64,000 nt of DNA from UM-FILTER-33-9 sp964530235. GTDB lineage: Bacteria > Patescibacteriota > Microgenomatia > UBA1406 > GWC2-37-13. The translations under genes and the position numbers were made by a program. Positions 8,915-16,276 of this stretch are shown one piece after another (the stretch's first letter is position 1; each line of letters begins with the position of its first letter). The stretch covers positions 1 through 64,000 of the forward strand of contig CAZGYB010000002.1 of NCBI GenBank assembly GCA_964530235.1, given 5' to 3'. The notes under the pieces are model-generated. The model had not been told where the DNA came from and did not search any database. It saw only the letters and a program-made list of their open reading frames with translations.

Positions 8915-8985
8915 TACAGTGTATGTTTTTTTACGGTAAGATTATCTTCCATGCAACATGTAACACAATACTTACTAATCCTGTA

Positions 8986-8991
8986 TATAAT
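8986..8991 (+). promoter_or_regulatory. -10 element placed for leaderless tpiA
   Basis: TATAAT at 8986-8991 is followed by six bases and the ATG at 8998, so the predicted +1 is the A of the start codon. The same ten bases, TGTATATAAT, occur in the opposite direction for the divergent helicase gene. No clear -35 was found. Confidence 0.5.
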
Positions 8992-8997
8992 AGAAAT

Positions 8998-9663
8998 ATG
9001 AAATACTTTATTGCAAACTGGAAAGCAAATAAAACGCTTTCGGAATCTATCGAATGGATGAAAACATTCCTTCTTTCCTATGAAAGAAGTCCAAAAAAAC
9101 AGATTGTTATTTGCCCACCTCTCCCATTCATCATCCCTCTTTCTCAAATGATAGCGGAAGTTTCTGGAATAGCTCTTGGCGCACAAGATCTCTCCGCGTA
9201 TGAACAGGGTACGTACACTGGCGAAATAAGCGCACGAATGTTGTCAGGTCTTGTTTCATTTACGATTATCAACCACAGCGAACGAATTGTACACTTTCAT
9301 GAATCAGCAACAATGTCTTTTCAAAAAAGCAAGCTTGCTCATAAATTTGGAATTACACGGTTTTACTGTGTCAGGGGTATTGAAGAAACGTTTCCTGAGG
9401 ATGTCGAGTTTGTTTGTTATGAACCGGTTGAAACAATCAGTTCGGGAGACGGCTATGGAAACGGAAAATCTGTAGAAGAAATTCTTACCGTAAAAACGAA
9501 CCTTCTGTTATCTCAAAAAACTCAATTCCTCTACGGAGGCAGTGTGAACGAAAAAACAGTCCATTCATATCTTTCAACAAAAGAAATTGATGGATTACTC
9601 ATTGGAGGCGCGTCATTAGATCCAGAACGGTTCTCTCGCATTGTAAATTCATATTCAGAATAA
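8998..9663 (+). CDS. tpiA: Triosephosphate isomerase, short divergent form
   Basis: It interconverts dihydroxyacetone phosphate and glyceraldehyde 3-phosphate. The key parts are present: NWK (Asn and Lys near residues 7-9), INHSER (electrophilic His), YEPV (catalytic Glu), and YGGSVN and GLLIGGASLDP for phosphate binding. At 221 residues it is about 30 shorter than common bacterial enzymes. NHSER instead of GHSER, and a loop 6 reading YEPVETISSGDG instead of YEPVWAIGTG, recall short archaeal isomerases, while the C-terminal part is bacterial in style. I chose ATG 8998 over an upstream in-frame ATG at 8923 because the fold starts here and a -10 lies six bases upstream. Its end overlaps the convergent gene by nine bases. 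Confidence 0.9.
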   Translation: MKYFIANWKANKTLSESIEWMKTFLLSYERSPKKQIVICPPLPFIIPLSQMIAEVSGIALGAQDLSAYEQGTYTGEISARMLSGLVSFTIINHSERIVHFHESATMSFQKSKLAHKFGITRFYCVRGIEETFPEDVEFVCYEPVETISSGDGYGNGKSVEEILTVKTNLLLSQKTQFLYGGSVNEKTVHSYLSTKEIDGLLIGGASLDPERFSRIVNSYSE

Positions 9664-10263
9664 GAAAGCGATAAAAAGAGTCACCACTGCGACGAAAAAA
9701 AAGATAGTTGAATACTGGGAAATGCCTGAATTAGGGAGTTGTTCCATTGGTTTTTGAGTCAAAATAGTATGTGTTGGAGTGGTTGTCACGGCCTTTATGG
9801 AACTGCTTGATTGCATGTATAGTGTCGATGTTATAATGGTTGGGCTTGGATTATGATATACAATCTGTGTTGGTTGAAGGTTAGTTGGTATTCGTGTTGG
9901 GAGAAGAGGGGTAACCGTTTCCAGCGGTCGAGCAGTTTGAGATGCCGAACTTACACTTTGCCTTGAAGATGAGTAAGAGGGTGGAGAAATCACAGGGGTT
10001 GCTGTCATATAAGGAGTTGGTGTCGCTGATGGCGGGATCGGAGTGTGGTGAATGGGTACTGTATACGCTATAAGAGTCGGACTGACTGAATTCAATGCAA
10101 GATATTTATGGTAGGTCTGTGCAGAAGCCTTTATTTTTTTAACACGGGTTGCTGACTCGCTTTGTGTATTCTGTAAAACGGAGTTGAGATAAACAGTGGC
10201 CAATAATAATAGGACAGTAATACCAAACAGAAGTGCGGTAATGAGTTTCTTTCCTTTTAGCAT
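9655..10263 (-). CDS. PTS-rich surface protein with LPNSG sortase-like signal
   Basis: A 202-residue protein. An N-terminal membrane or signal helix (residues about 8-27) is followed by a long Pro/Thr/Ser-rich stalk with TPTP-type repeats. The C-terminus has LPNSG (about 176-180) and a hydrophobic stretch that runs to the last residue. LPNSG resembles the LPxTG sortase signal and a sortase is encoded at 770-1510. The usual positively charged tail is missing, so processing is uncertain; the protein may instead be anchored at both ends. It is the last gene of a tight minus-strand run with PilN/PilO and two other membrane proteins. No enzymatic domain is visible. Confidence 0.65.
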   Translation of the reverse strand: MLKGKKLITALLFGITVLLLLATVYLNSVLQNTQSESATRVKKIKASAQTYHKYLALNSVSPTLIAYTVPIHHTPIPPSATPTPYMTATPVISPPSYSSSRQSVSSASQTARPLETVTPLLPTRIPTNLQPTQIVYHNPSPTIITSTLYMQSSSSIKAVTTTPTHTILTQKPMEQLPNSGISQYSTIFFFVAVVTLFIAFLF

Positions 10264-10266
10264 ACG

Positions 10267-10932
10267 TTAATCACCAAGCCAACCATCAGCAAAAGAATGC
10301 AGTTGCGCGTCAACTGATAACTTTGTTTCTCCGGTTGCAATTCTGTATTCAGTATAAAACATATTTTTCTCCTTATCGAAATTGGTAGTAATATGTCCGA
10401 TTTTCCATACGCTTTCATTTACGCGAATTCGAGCACGATCAATATCCGCATCTTTGATGGTCTGTAGCCCTATAATAATACGCGCTCCTGGTACCAACTT
10501 TGAGACTTCCTCGTCTGTGAGAATATTTTTCCGATCATCTGAATAAAATTGTAATCCTTTTGACTGAACTTCTGTGAACGTAACAACTTGTTTTGTGCTT
10601 TTATTATCATCGTAATTTTTACTGAATCCTATTATTGAAAGGAACAAAAAAAAGACCGTCATACCAAACAGTAATAATACAAGTAAAAGGTGAATATTTA
10701 CAGAGGCTGGCCAAAAGGGAAATTTAAACTTTCTTTTGGACGAAGTTGGAGGAATGATTTCTTTTGCGCTTTTGTATTCCTCAGTGTTAAACTGGCGGAT
10801 TGAAGGTTTTACCAGTTTTTTCTTTTCCTTTATAACCATTCCAATTTCAATACAGAGAAATAACAAGCCTAAAATAAACGCTCCAAAACTCACTTTGTTT
10901 ATCGATTGAAATAATTCAGATAGAAATTCCAT
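10267..10932 (-). CDS. Membrane protein of unknown function, two membrane helices
   Basis: A 221-residue protein that I do not recognise. Hydrophobic segments lie at about 16-36 and 81-106, separated by a basic stretch (KEKKKLVKPS, SSKRKFKF). The C-terminal part of about 110 residues should face outside. It is predicted beta-rich with charged surface residues and no obvious catalytic motif. It sits three bases upstream of the LPNSG protein gene and five bases after the Fn3/Ig-like protein gene, so the three are almost certainly co-transcribed and may form one surface assembly. Confidence 0.6.
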   Translation of the reverse strand: MEFLSELFQSINKVSFGAFILGLLFLCIEIGMVIKEKKKLVKPSIRQFNTEEYKSAKEIIPPTSSKRKFKFPFWPASVNIHLLLVLLLFGMTVFFLFLSIIGFSKNYDDNKSTKQVVTFTEVQSKGLQFYSDDRKNILTDEEVSKLVPGARIIIGLQTIKDADIDRARIRVNESVWKIGHITTNFDKEKNMFYTEYRIATGETKLSVDAQLHSFADGWLGD

Positions 10933-10937
10933 ACTAT

Positions 10938-12314
10938 TTAGAATAATACTATTAACATTCCTCCAGCTACAAACAATAGTAAACTAGCACCGAACAGATA
11001 AGCTGGAGAAACTCCGCTTACCGGAGGCGATGGAGAAACAGAGGGAATCGGAGTTGGCGAAATATATACCGGCGCTGTTGGTACTTGGGTTACACCATAC
11101 GTTGGACTCGGGTATAGTGATGCTGTGGGACTTCCCGTTATTGCAGACGATGGAGTTGGCGAAACAGTCGGTCTCACTGAGGGAACAATTGGCGTGGGTT
11201 CTCCTGTCGCGGTTCCAAGAACCTGTTCTCCGCTTTTCGCAATAATAAAACGGCGTGTCATACTCACTCTTCCTCCTCGTTCATCTTTGGTACTCACCGA
11301 TAAAAGATAATTTCCTGGATCCAATGCACTTTGAGGTGTAACAAGCCAGAAACCATCAGTGTCCACTACTGTTCTGAATGAATACTGAGGTTTCGAATTA
11401 ATATACGCAAAAACTTCCGCACCCTTTATGCCTTTTCCTTTTATGAGGGGTTTACCTGCTGGAATAAGAGAGTTTTCTCTAGGATAAAGTATTGAAATAC
11501 CTGACTCCAAAGATCCCTCTTTCAAAGTGACAGCTGATGTTGTGGACAATACAGTGCCTCGCGCGAGTAAATCGTACTGCTTACCCAGTTCAATCGTCTC
11601 AGAAAGTGTTAAGAGCTGTTTTAGCACTCCACTTACAGAGGACCTTTTTTTTTCTGTCAACATTTCCAACTTAATCACTGCATCGGTGTCCGGAACCACA
11701 TACGATCCGTTTTCTTTTGAAACAAGCGATGTTAAGGATACTAACCACTCTCCCGACTCTTTTGCGTATACGAGTAGCGGGAACACATTGTCATTTTGGA
11801 CAAGAATCATGGTCTGCTGAGGAACCATACCATTGCTATCTGTTACTTTTCCATAAAGCGGACTTATGTAGGAAGGTCTGGTAAGAGTATTTGGTGTTTT
11901 AACCATAAAGTCTTTTCCATTTTTGTCAACGTATACCCCCTTATTCGTTTCAATTGAAAAATAATATAAAGTACTCGGTTCTAAATGAGTAGCTAAAACA
12001 TAATGGTGTTTTCGTTTCTGTCGAGTACCTGAACTGTCCCTGTCATCTGCATAGTGTCCAAGGATTTTAGAATCTTTCGTTTTGATCGTCACCCAGCCCT
12101 CTTCTTCTTTTTCTGTCTCCCAGTATATTCCAAACTGAAAGGCTCCCAGGTTAACAATTTCTACACGAACAGGCTTGTCGGTCCGGAGTATTTTTTTCTG
12201 CGGAAGGTTATGCAGATAAAGTGAAACCGCAAAGAGAGATAAAACCCCAGCAAGAAGGTACAAATACCATGCGGGTCTTTTTTTTTGTAATAGATATAGT
12301 TTACTAAACTCCAT
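10938..12314 (-). CDS. Surface protein with Fn3-like and Ig-like domains, PTS-rich stalk and C-terminal helix
   Basis: A 458-residue protein. A membrane helix lies at about 18-36. A fibronectin-III-like domain follows (FQFGIYWETEKEEEGWVTI, LEPSTLYYFSIET), then a carboxypeptidase-like or beta-sandwich region. A bacterial Ig-like domain of the kind found in large adhesins comes next (PLIKGKGIKGAEVFAYI, LDPGNYLLSVSTKDERGG). A Pro/Thr/Ser stalk leads to a C-terminal hydrophobic segment with no charged tail and no LPxTG motif. It is probably displayed outside and held at both ends. The neighbours are the PilO-side genes and two further membrane proteins. The function is unknown; adhesion or structural support is inference. 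Confidence 0.6.
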   Translation of the reverse strand: MEFSKLYLLQKKRPAWYLYLLAGVLSLFAVSLYLHNLPQKKILRTDKPVRVEIVNLGAFQFGIYWETEKEEEGWVTIKTKDSKILGHYADDRDSSGTRQKRKHHYVLATHLEPSTLYYFSIETNKGVYVDKNGKDFMVKTPNTLTRPSYISPLYGKVTDSNGMVPQQTMILVQNDNVFPLLVYAKESGEWLVSLTSLVSKENGSYVVPDTDAVIKLEMLTEKKRSSVSGVLKQLLTLSETIELGKQYDLLARGTVLSTTSAVTLKEGSLESGISILYPRENSLIPAGKPLIKGKGIKGAEVFAYINSKPQYSFRTVVDTDGFWLVTPQSALDPGNYLLSVSTKDERGGRVSMTRRFIIAKSGEQVLGTATGEPTPIVPSVRPTVSPTPSSAITGSPTASLYPSPTYGVTQVPTAPVYISPTPIPSVSPSPPVSGVSPAYLFGASLLLFVAGGMLIVLF

Positions 12315-12320
12315 AGTAAT

Positions 12321-12503
12321 TTATTCTCTATCTCGTAACAAATCTATGATTTTTTTGTCCATTGTATAATTTGGTATCTTGTAGGGTTTAGTCTGAACAG
12401 ATTCATTTATTCTCTGTTGAATATGGTAAATATCGATCATAACCCATGCGACAATGGTTAGAAAAATTGATATAGAGATTACGAGTACTTCTTTTCTGTT
12501 CAT
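12321..12503 (-). CDS. Small single-helix membrane protein next to PilO
   Basis: A 60-residue protein with one hydrophobic segment (about residues 6-22, VISISIFLTIVAWVMID) and a charged C-terminus that ends in DLLRDRE. Its ATG overlaps the pilO stop by four bases, so it is translationally linked to the PilN/PilO pair. The family is not recognised. Size, topology and position suggest an accessory of the PilN/PilO membrane complex. Confidence 0.6.
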   Translation of the reverse strand: MNRKEVLVISISIFLTIVAWVMIDIYHIQQRINESVQTKPYKIPNYTMDKKIIDLLRDRE

Positions 12504-13075
12504 AAATAATAAGTATTTATTTCTAGTCTGATATCTAAATTTGCACTTCCGGTAGCATATGATTCTTTATTCATTTGAATATTATTGATAAGTTTTAGCC
12601 GTCGTCCTTTTTCGAGTTGAGTCTTAAATCGGAGTACTTGATCAAAATCCGCACTTGCTCCAAGATTCACAAGTACTTTATTTTTATCTTTTTTTTCAGA
12701 AATTTCTTTTAAATTAATACTGCTTATACTCATGGTATTAACGGTTAATCCTGATTGTGATGCTGCATTATTGATATCATCCAATATTCTGTTAATTTGT
12801 GGACGAGAAGAAAGCGCTTGGTTCAGTAAATACAGATCAGACCTGTTGCTTTCCAAAAAACTCTGTATGTCAAGTATTTTTTTGATCACATTTTCATAGT
12901 TTTGATCTAACAATCTTAACCTTGCCAACTCTTCGTGCAATGAAAAAACGTTAATTAAATTTGGCCGGATTACAAAGATAAGAAAAAATGAGAAGGTAAG
13001 GAAAAAAAATATGGAATAGGAATAGTCTTGCAGTCTTTTGCCAGTCAGTTGTTTCTTTATAACTTCAATGTTCAT
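12500..13075 (-). CDS. pilO: PilO-like type IV pilus inner-membrane protein
   Basis: A 191-residue protein with a short cytoplasmic N-terminus, one membrane helix (about 20-40), a coiled coil (about 45-80) and an alpha/beta ferredoxin-like C-terminal region. This topology and its place directly after the PilN-like gene (four-base overlap) fit PilO, which pairs with PilN in the alignment complex of type IV pilus machines. Sequence identity is low, as is usual for PilO. The assembly ATPases, PilC and pilins are not in the window. Confidence 0.65.
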   Translation of the reverse strand: MNIEVIKKQLTGKRLQDYSYSIFFFLTFSFFLIFVIRPNLINVFSLHEELARLRLLDQNYENVIKKILDIQSFLESNRSDLYLLNQALSSRPQINRILDDINNAASQSGLTVNTMSISSINLKEISEKKDKNKVLVNLGASADFDQVLRFKTQLEKGRRLKLINNIQMNKESYATGSANLDIRLEINTYYL

Positions 13076-13605
13076 GGGTTCTGATCAGAGAACTCGCTAA
13101 GTGAAAATTGACTGTAAAAGTTATAGTCAATTTTTCTCACCCCACTGAGTGTAATTTTTTTAAAAATCCGTTCAGTCGTCAAACGATCGTAATATCGTTT
13201 AATAATCTGAGGGTCACGGGTTGCAACTTCTAATATGATTGAGTTTTGGTTCAGAACAAGTCTTTGCGCTTTCAGTTGTTTGGGGAACGTTGACAAAAAA
13301 TAAAGGAGCATTTTGTCGGATAAAGTCTGTCGTTTGATTATCTCTCCGATGTGTTTCATAGAAGTATCAATCTGTTTAGCCTCGGAAAGCAAAGGCTGAG
13401 AAATTGCAACTATTTCCTTTTTCTGATTCAGTTCTTCCTTTAAGTCAATGACTTCCTGATCTATCTTAAAACGGTAGAAAAAAACAGCTATTACCACAAT
13501 CTGAGTCAATACAAGAATATAGCGCAGATAATGCAGCGCAAAATAAATTACCCTCTGAGTAAAGTCTTTATCTTTTTGCTTTAATAAGTTGATTTGATAC
13601 TTCAT
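13072..13605 (-). CDS. pilN: PilN-like type IV pilus assembly protein
   Basis: A 177-residue protein that begins MKYQINLLKQ, matching the conserved PilN N-terminus (INLLP/INLLK) that binds PilM. One membrane helix (about 30-47), a coiled coil (about 50-85) and a C-terminal alpha/beta domain follow. It overlaps both S20 (upstream) and the PilO-like gene (downstream) by four bases. No classical PilM is adjacent; the actin-like domain encoded at 1515-3578 is a possible distant relative. A role in pilus or pseudopilus assembly is likely. Confidence 0.7.
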   Translation of the reverse strand: MKYQINLLKQKDKDFTQRVIYFALHYLRYILVLTQIVVIAVFFYRFKIDQEVIDLKEELNQKKEIVAISQPLLSEAKQIDTSMKHIGEIIKRQTLSDKMLLYFLSTFPKQLKAQRLVLNQNSIILEVATRDPQIIKRYYDRLTTERIFKKITLSGVRKIDYNFYSQFSLSEFSDQNP

Positions 13606-13856
13606 GCTTTACGTGAGCTCAATTTCATAACTCTCGACTTCAATCGAGACGCTTTATTTTTATGAATGACTTTTCTTTTCGCTCCCTTATCGATCAATGA
13701 AATTGTTTTCTGAACTTGTTTCGCTGATGTACCAATTGATTTTCCCTTGATTAAGGATGATATAGCGTTCTGAATTTTCAGGACATATGATAAATTCTGT
13801 TTTTTCCTCTTTGCATCTTTCCTCAATTTTTTTTTGGCAGATTGAATATTCGGCAT
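13602..13856 (-). CDS. rpsT: 30S ribosomal protein S20
   Basis: An 84-residue, Lys-rich helical protein starting MPNIQSAKKKLRKD, the S20 N-terminus that binds 16S rRNA. It has one of the few strong Shine-Dalgarno sequences seen in the window: GGGAGGTGA (13869-13861), with its GGAGG core seven bases before the ATG. Its stop overlaps pilN, which makes a ribosomal gene part of an envelope run. Confidence 0.95.
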   Translation of the reverse strand: MPNIQSAKKKLRKDAKRKKQNLSYVLKIQNAISSLIKGKSIGTSAKQVQKTISLIDKGAKRKVIHKNKASRLKSRVMKLSSRKA

Positions 13857-13860
13857 AATC

Positions 13861-13869
13861 TCACCTCCC
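13861..13869 (-). promoter_or_regulatory. Strong Shine-Dalgarno site of rpsT
   Basis: The minus strand reads GGGAGGTGA, complementary to the 16S anti-SD, with the GGAGG core seven bases before the ATG at 13856. It stands out because most leaders read in this window have no such motif, so rpsT may be translated more independently than its neighbours. Confidence 0.75.
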
Positions 13870-13883
13870 TTCTTAACAATAAA

Positions 13884-14354
13884 TTATTCCAGATTAAAAT
13901 TTTTTTCCAGAATTTTTTCTCCATAGGTTCCGTTAAACCGGAACGTGGCCTTAATTTCCCCAACCACCTGATGATATACACATCTTCCCGAAGAACAGGT
14001 GCCCAACGTTACTTGTTTTTCAAATGTAGATTCACTGTTTTTTAATACGATCGAGCCTATTATTCCCTGAAAACCCTGAGACTGTGTATCATAAGACAAC
14101 TCATAGTCAACTGCTTTTGTTCCATTTGGAATTCCGTCAAGTATAAGTTTTACTTCTTTATTGCTCGTTACAGATTCTAAACGCGCAACCGTTGATGCAT
14201 CAGTTGTTGGAACAATAGTTTCTTCTTCCAAAACCGGCTTTTCTTCTCTTTTTTTTGAGGTTTGCCCCTTCGTGGAAAGAAAAACTCCAAATCCAATCAC
14301 AACACACACAGCAACAGTAATAAACACATACAATACTGATTTTTTGTTTTTCAT
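13884..14354 (-). CDS. Exported or membrane-anchored protein of unknown function
   Basis: A 156-residue protein. An N-terminal membrane or signal helix (about residues 7-27) is followed by a charged linker (KKREEKPVLEEE). A beta-rich domain of about 100 residues includes ILDGIPNGTKAVDYELSY and two cysteines six apart in GTCSSGRCVYH, which could form a disulfide outside the cell. I do not recognise the family. It lies between glyS and rpsT in a co-directional run, and the context gives no clear function. Confidence 0.55.
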   Translation of the reverse strand: MKNKKSVLYVFITVAVCVVIGFGVFLSTKGQTSKKREEKPVLEEETIVPTTDASTVARLESVTSNKEVKLILDGIPNGTKAVDYELSYDTQSQGFQGIIGSIVLKNSESTFEKQVTLGTCSSGRCVYHQVVGEIKATFRFNGTYGEKILEKNFNLE

Positions 14355-14367
14355 AAAAAAAAATAAC

Positions 14368-15735
14368 TTATAGTACTGAAACCAAACGTGCTTTTATATA
14401 GGCTTCTACCCCGTCAGCCGGTATTCGTTTCTGATCCATAGAGTCTCGTTCTCGAACAGTAACCGTTTTATCCTCCAGAGTTTGATAATCAACAGTAATA
14501 CAAAATGGTGTTCCAATTTCATCCTGCCGGCGGTACATTTTGCCAATATTTCCTTGATTGTCAAATTCGGCAACCATAACCTTCTTTAATTGATTATACA
14601 AAGATTGGGAGAAAGAAATCAATTTCTCATCTTTTTGGAGAGGAAATACGGCGGCTTTAATAGGCGCAATTGACGGATGCAGTTTTAAATACACTCTCTG
14701 TTCATCTTTTACCGTATCGACCCGATATGCATCTTCGAGAACTATTCCAACAAGACGTGATAATCCGAAAGTCGGTTCAATAACATGGGGAATATACTTT
14801 TCACCTGTTTTATGATCCACATACTGCAGGTCTTTACCAGACTGGGTCATATGATTGCGAAGGTCAAAGTCTGTCCGATAGGCAATACCGAACATTTCCT
14901 TCCAACCGAATGAAAAATGATACTCAATATCCATTGTTTTTGTTGAATAATGAGATCGTTCAAAAGACTCATGCTCTCTCCATCTTAATTTTTTTTCTGT
15001 AATGCCCAAAGACAGTGCAAACTCCCACATAACTGATCTCCACATCTCAAACGTCTTCTCCCACAAAGAAGGATGGATAAAATATTCAAATTCCATAAGA
15101 TCAAACTCCATTGTTCGAAAAACAGACCGTCCCAATGTGATCTCATTTCTAAATGCCTTACCTTGTTGCGCTATCCCGAAAGGAATTTTGACCCGTTGGG
15201 AATTCAGAATATTTTTAAAATTAATGAATATTCCTTGGGCAATTTCTCCCCGTAGATACAACTTAGCTTTCTCTTCTTCAACAATTCCCATTTTCGTTTC
15301 GAATAGAAGATTGAACCGACGCACATCGGTAAGATCTTTTGAACCGCATTTCGGACAAGCAAGGTTGTTTTCACGAATAACTCTTGTTAACTCTTCAACG
15401 GGCAATCCCTCAACTTTTTTGTTTTTAACCTTTTCTTCTATTAAATGATCTGCCCGAGTCCTGTATTTACATGTCCGACAGTCCACTAAAGCATCAGTAA
15501 AACCTGAAACGTGTCCGGAGGCTTCCCATACTTTTGGGCTTAAAAAAATACTCGCATCAAGTGCTTTCATGTCGTCTCTCTGCAATACAAAAAACTTCCA
15601 CCATGCATCACGAAGGTTATTTTTAAGTAACGTTCCATAGTGACCGAAATCCCAGGAGTTAGCCAGTCCCCCATAAATTTCTGAAGAAGGAAATATAAAA
15701 CCTCTTCTTTTACAGAGCGCGATAATCTCTTCCAT
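14368..15735 (-). CDS. glyS: Glycyl-tRNA synthetase, single-chain class II type
   Basis: It charges tRNA-Gly. The 455-residue chain belongs to the alpha2 (eukaryote/archaea/Gram-positive) type: IYGGLANSWDFGHYGTLLKNN at the N-terminus, a four-cysteine knuckle (CRTCKYR and CPKCGS, about 87-150), motif 2 (FRNEITLGRSVFRTMEF) and motif 3 (EPTFGLSRL). The anticodon-binding domain follows (about 340-455). The length is typical for bacterial members. It lies between recO and an exported protein in a run without an obvious own promoter. Confidence 0.96.
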   Translation of the reverse strand: MEEIIALCKRRGFIFPSSEIYGGLANSWDFGHYGTLLKNNLRDAWWKFFVLQRDDMKALDASIFLSPKVWEASGHVSGFTDALVDCRTCKYRTRADHLIEEKVKNKKVEGLPVEELTRVIRENNLACPKCGSKDLTDVRRFNLLFETKMGIVEEEKAKLYLRGEIAQGIFINFKNILNSQRVKIPFGIAQQGKAFRNEITLGRSVFRTMEFDLMEFEYFIHPSLWEKTFEMWRSVMWEFALSLGITEKKLRWREHESFERSHYSTKTMDIEYHFSFGWKEMFGIAYRTDFDLRNHMTQSGKDLQYVDHKTGEKYIPHVIEPTFGLSRLVGIVLEDAYRVDTVKDEQRVYLKLHPSIAPIKAAVFPLQKDEKLISFSQSLYNQLKKVMVAEFDNQGNIGKMYRRQDEIGTPFCITVDYQTLEDKTVTVRERDSMDQKRIPADGVEAYIKARLVSVL

Positions 15736-15744
15736 ATGAAATAA

Positions 15745-16269
15745 TTATATAATAAACTCTGGTATTTTCCTGCCTATTATACCCTCCAGATGTGGAACTA
15801 GATCTGAAAAAACAATCTTAGTAGAATCATATCCCAAAGAAAGAAGGAGGCGGTTGCAAAACCGTACTAAATTCTCTTTCTCCATCTTTTTTTTTGATAG
15901 ATCGGACAAGTATTTTAATAGTAACCTGAAAACCTCTTGCTCTTTTTGATTTTCAGGCAGTAGTGAATCGATGAGAAAGAGTAAAAAATAAAGTTGATTT
16001 GTTTTTTTTTGACTTTTTCGAATCTGTGTAAAAAGAGAGATGAGATATACCTGTTCAACATAATAAATCTCGTGCTTTTTTTTCAATACGATTTCAATAT
16101 AATTCCCGGTCTGCAGTTGGGAGAGTCTCCGGCTCGTAATAGAAAGCGCGCCTTTTGCCATCACAACAAGTTTTCCTGAAGCTTCGCTGTAAATACTAAG
16201 GAGTAAGTCTTTCCCCGGCAGTTGTCGTTTCCGCAAAACGATCGCATGTGTTTTGACTGCGCCATACAT
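15745..16269 (-). CDS. recO: RecO-like DNA repair protein, short
   Basis: The N-terminal OB-fold pattern of RecO is clear (THAIVLRKRQLPGKDLLLSIYSEASGKLVVMAKGA), followed by helical segments. RecO loads RecA through RecF/RecR on gapped DNA. At 174 residues it is shorter than the usual ~240, and the typical C-terminal zinc-binding Cys cluster is absent. It lies between the DUF4012 gene and glyS with spacings under 10 bases. Confidence 0.8.
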   Translation of the reverse strand: MYGAVKTHAIVLRKRQLPGKDLLLSIYSEASGKLVVMAKGALSITSRRLSQLQTGNYIEIVLKKKHEIYYVEQVYLISLFTQIRKSQKKTNQLYFLLFLIDSLLPENQKEQEVFRLLLKYLSDLSKKKMEKENLVRFCNRLLLSLGYDSTKIVFSDLVPHLEGIIGRKIPEFII

Positions 16270-16276
16270 ACCCTTT

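Noticed and set aside
10938..12314. Second sortase substrate
   Set aside because: The protein ends in a hydrophobic helix but has no LPxTG-like motif before it (only VSGVSPAY), so I call it a double-anchored stalk protein.
15002..15448. 148-codon plus-strand open frame
   Set aside because: It lies fully antisense inside glyS and has no recognisable domain.
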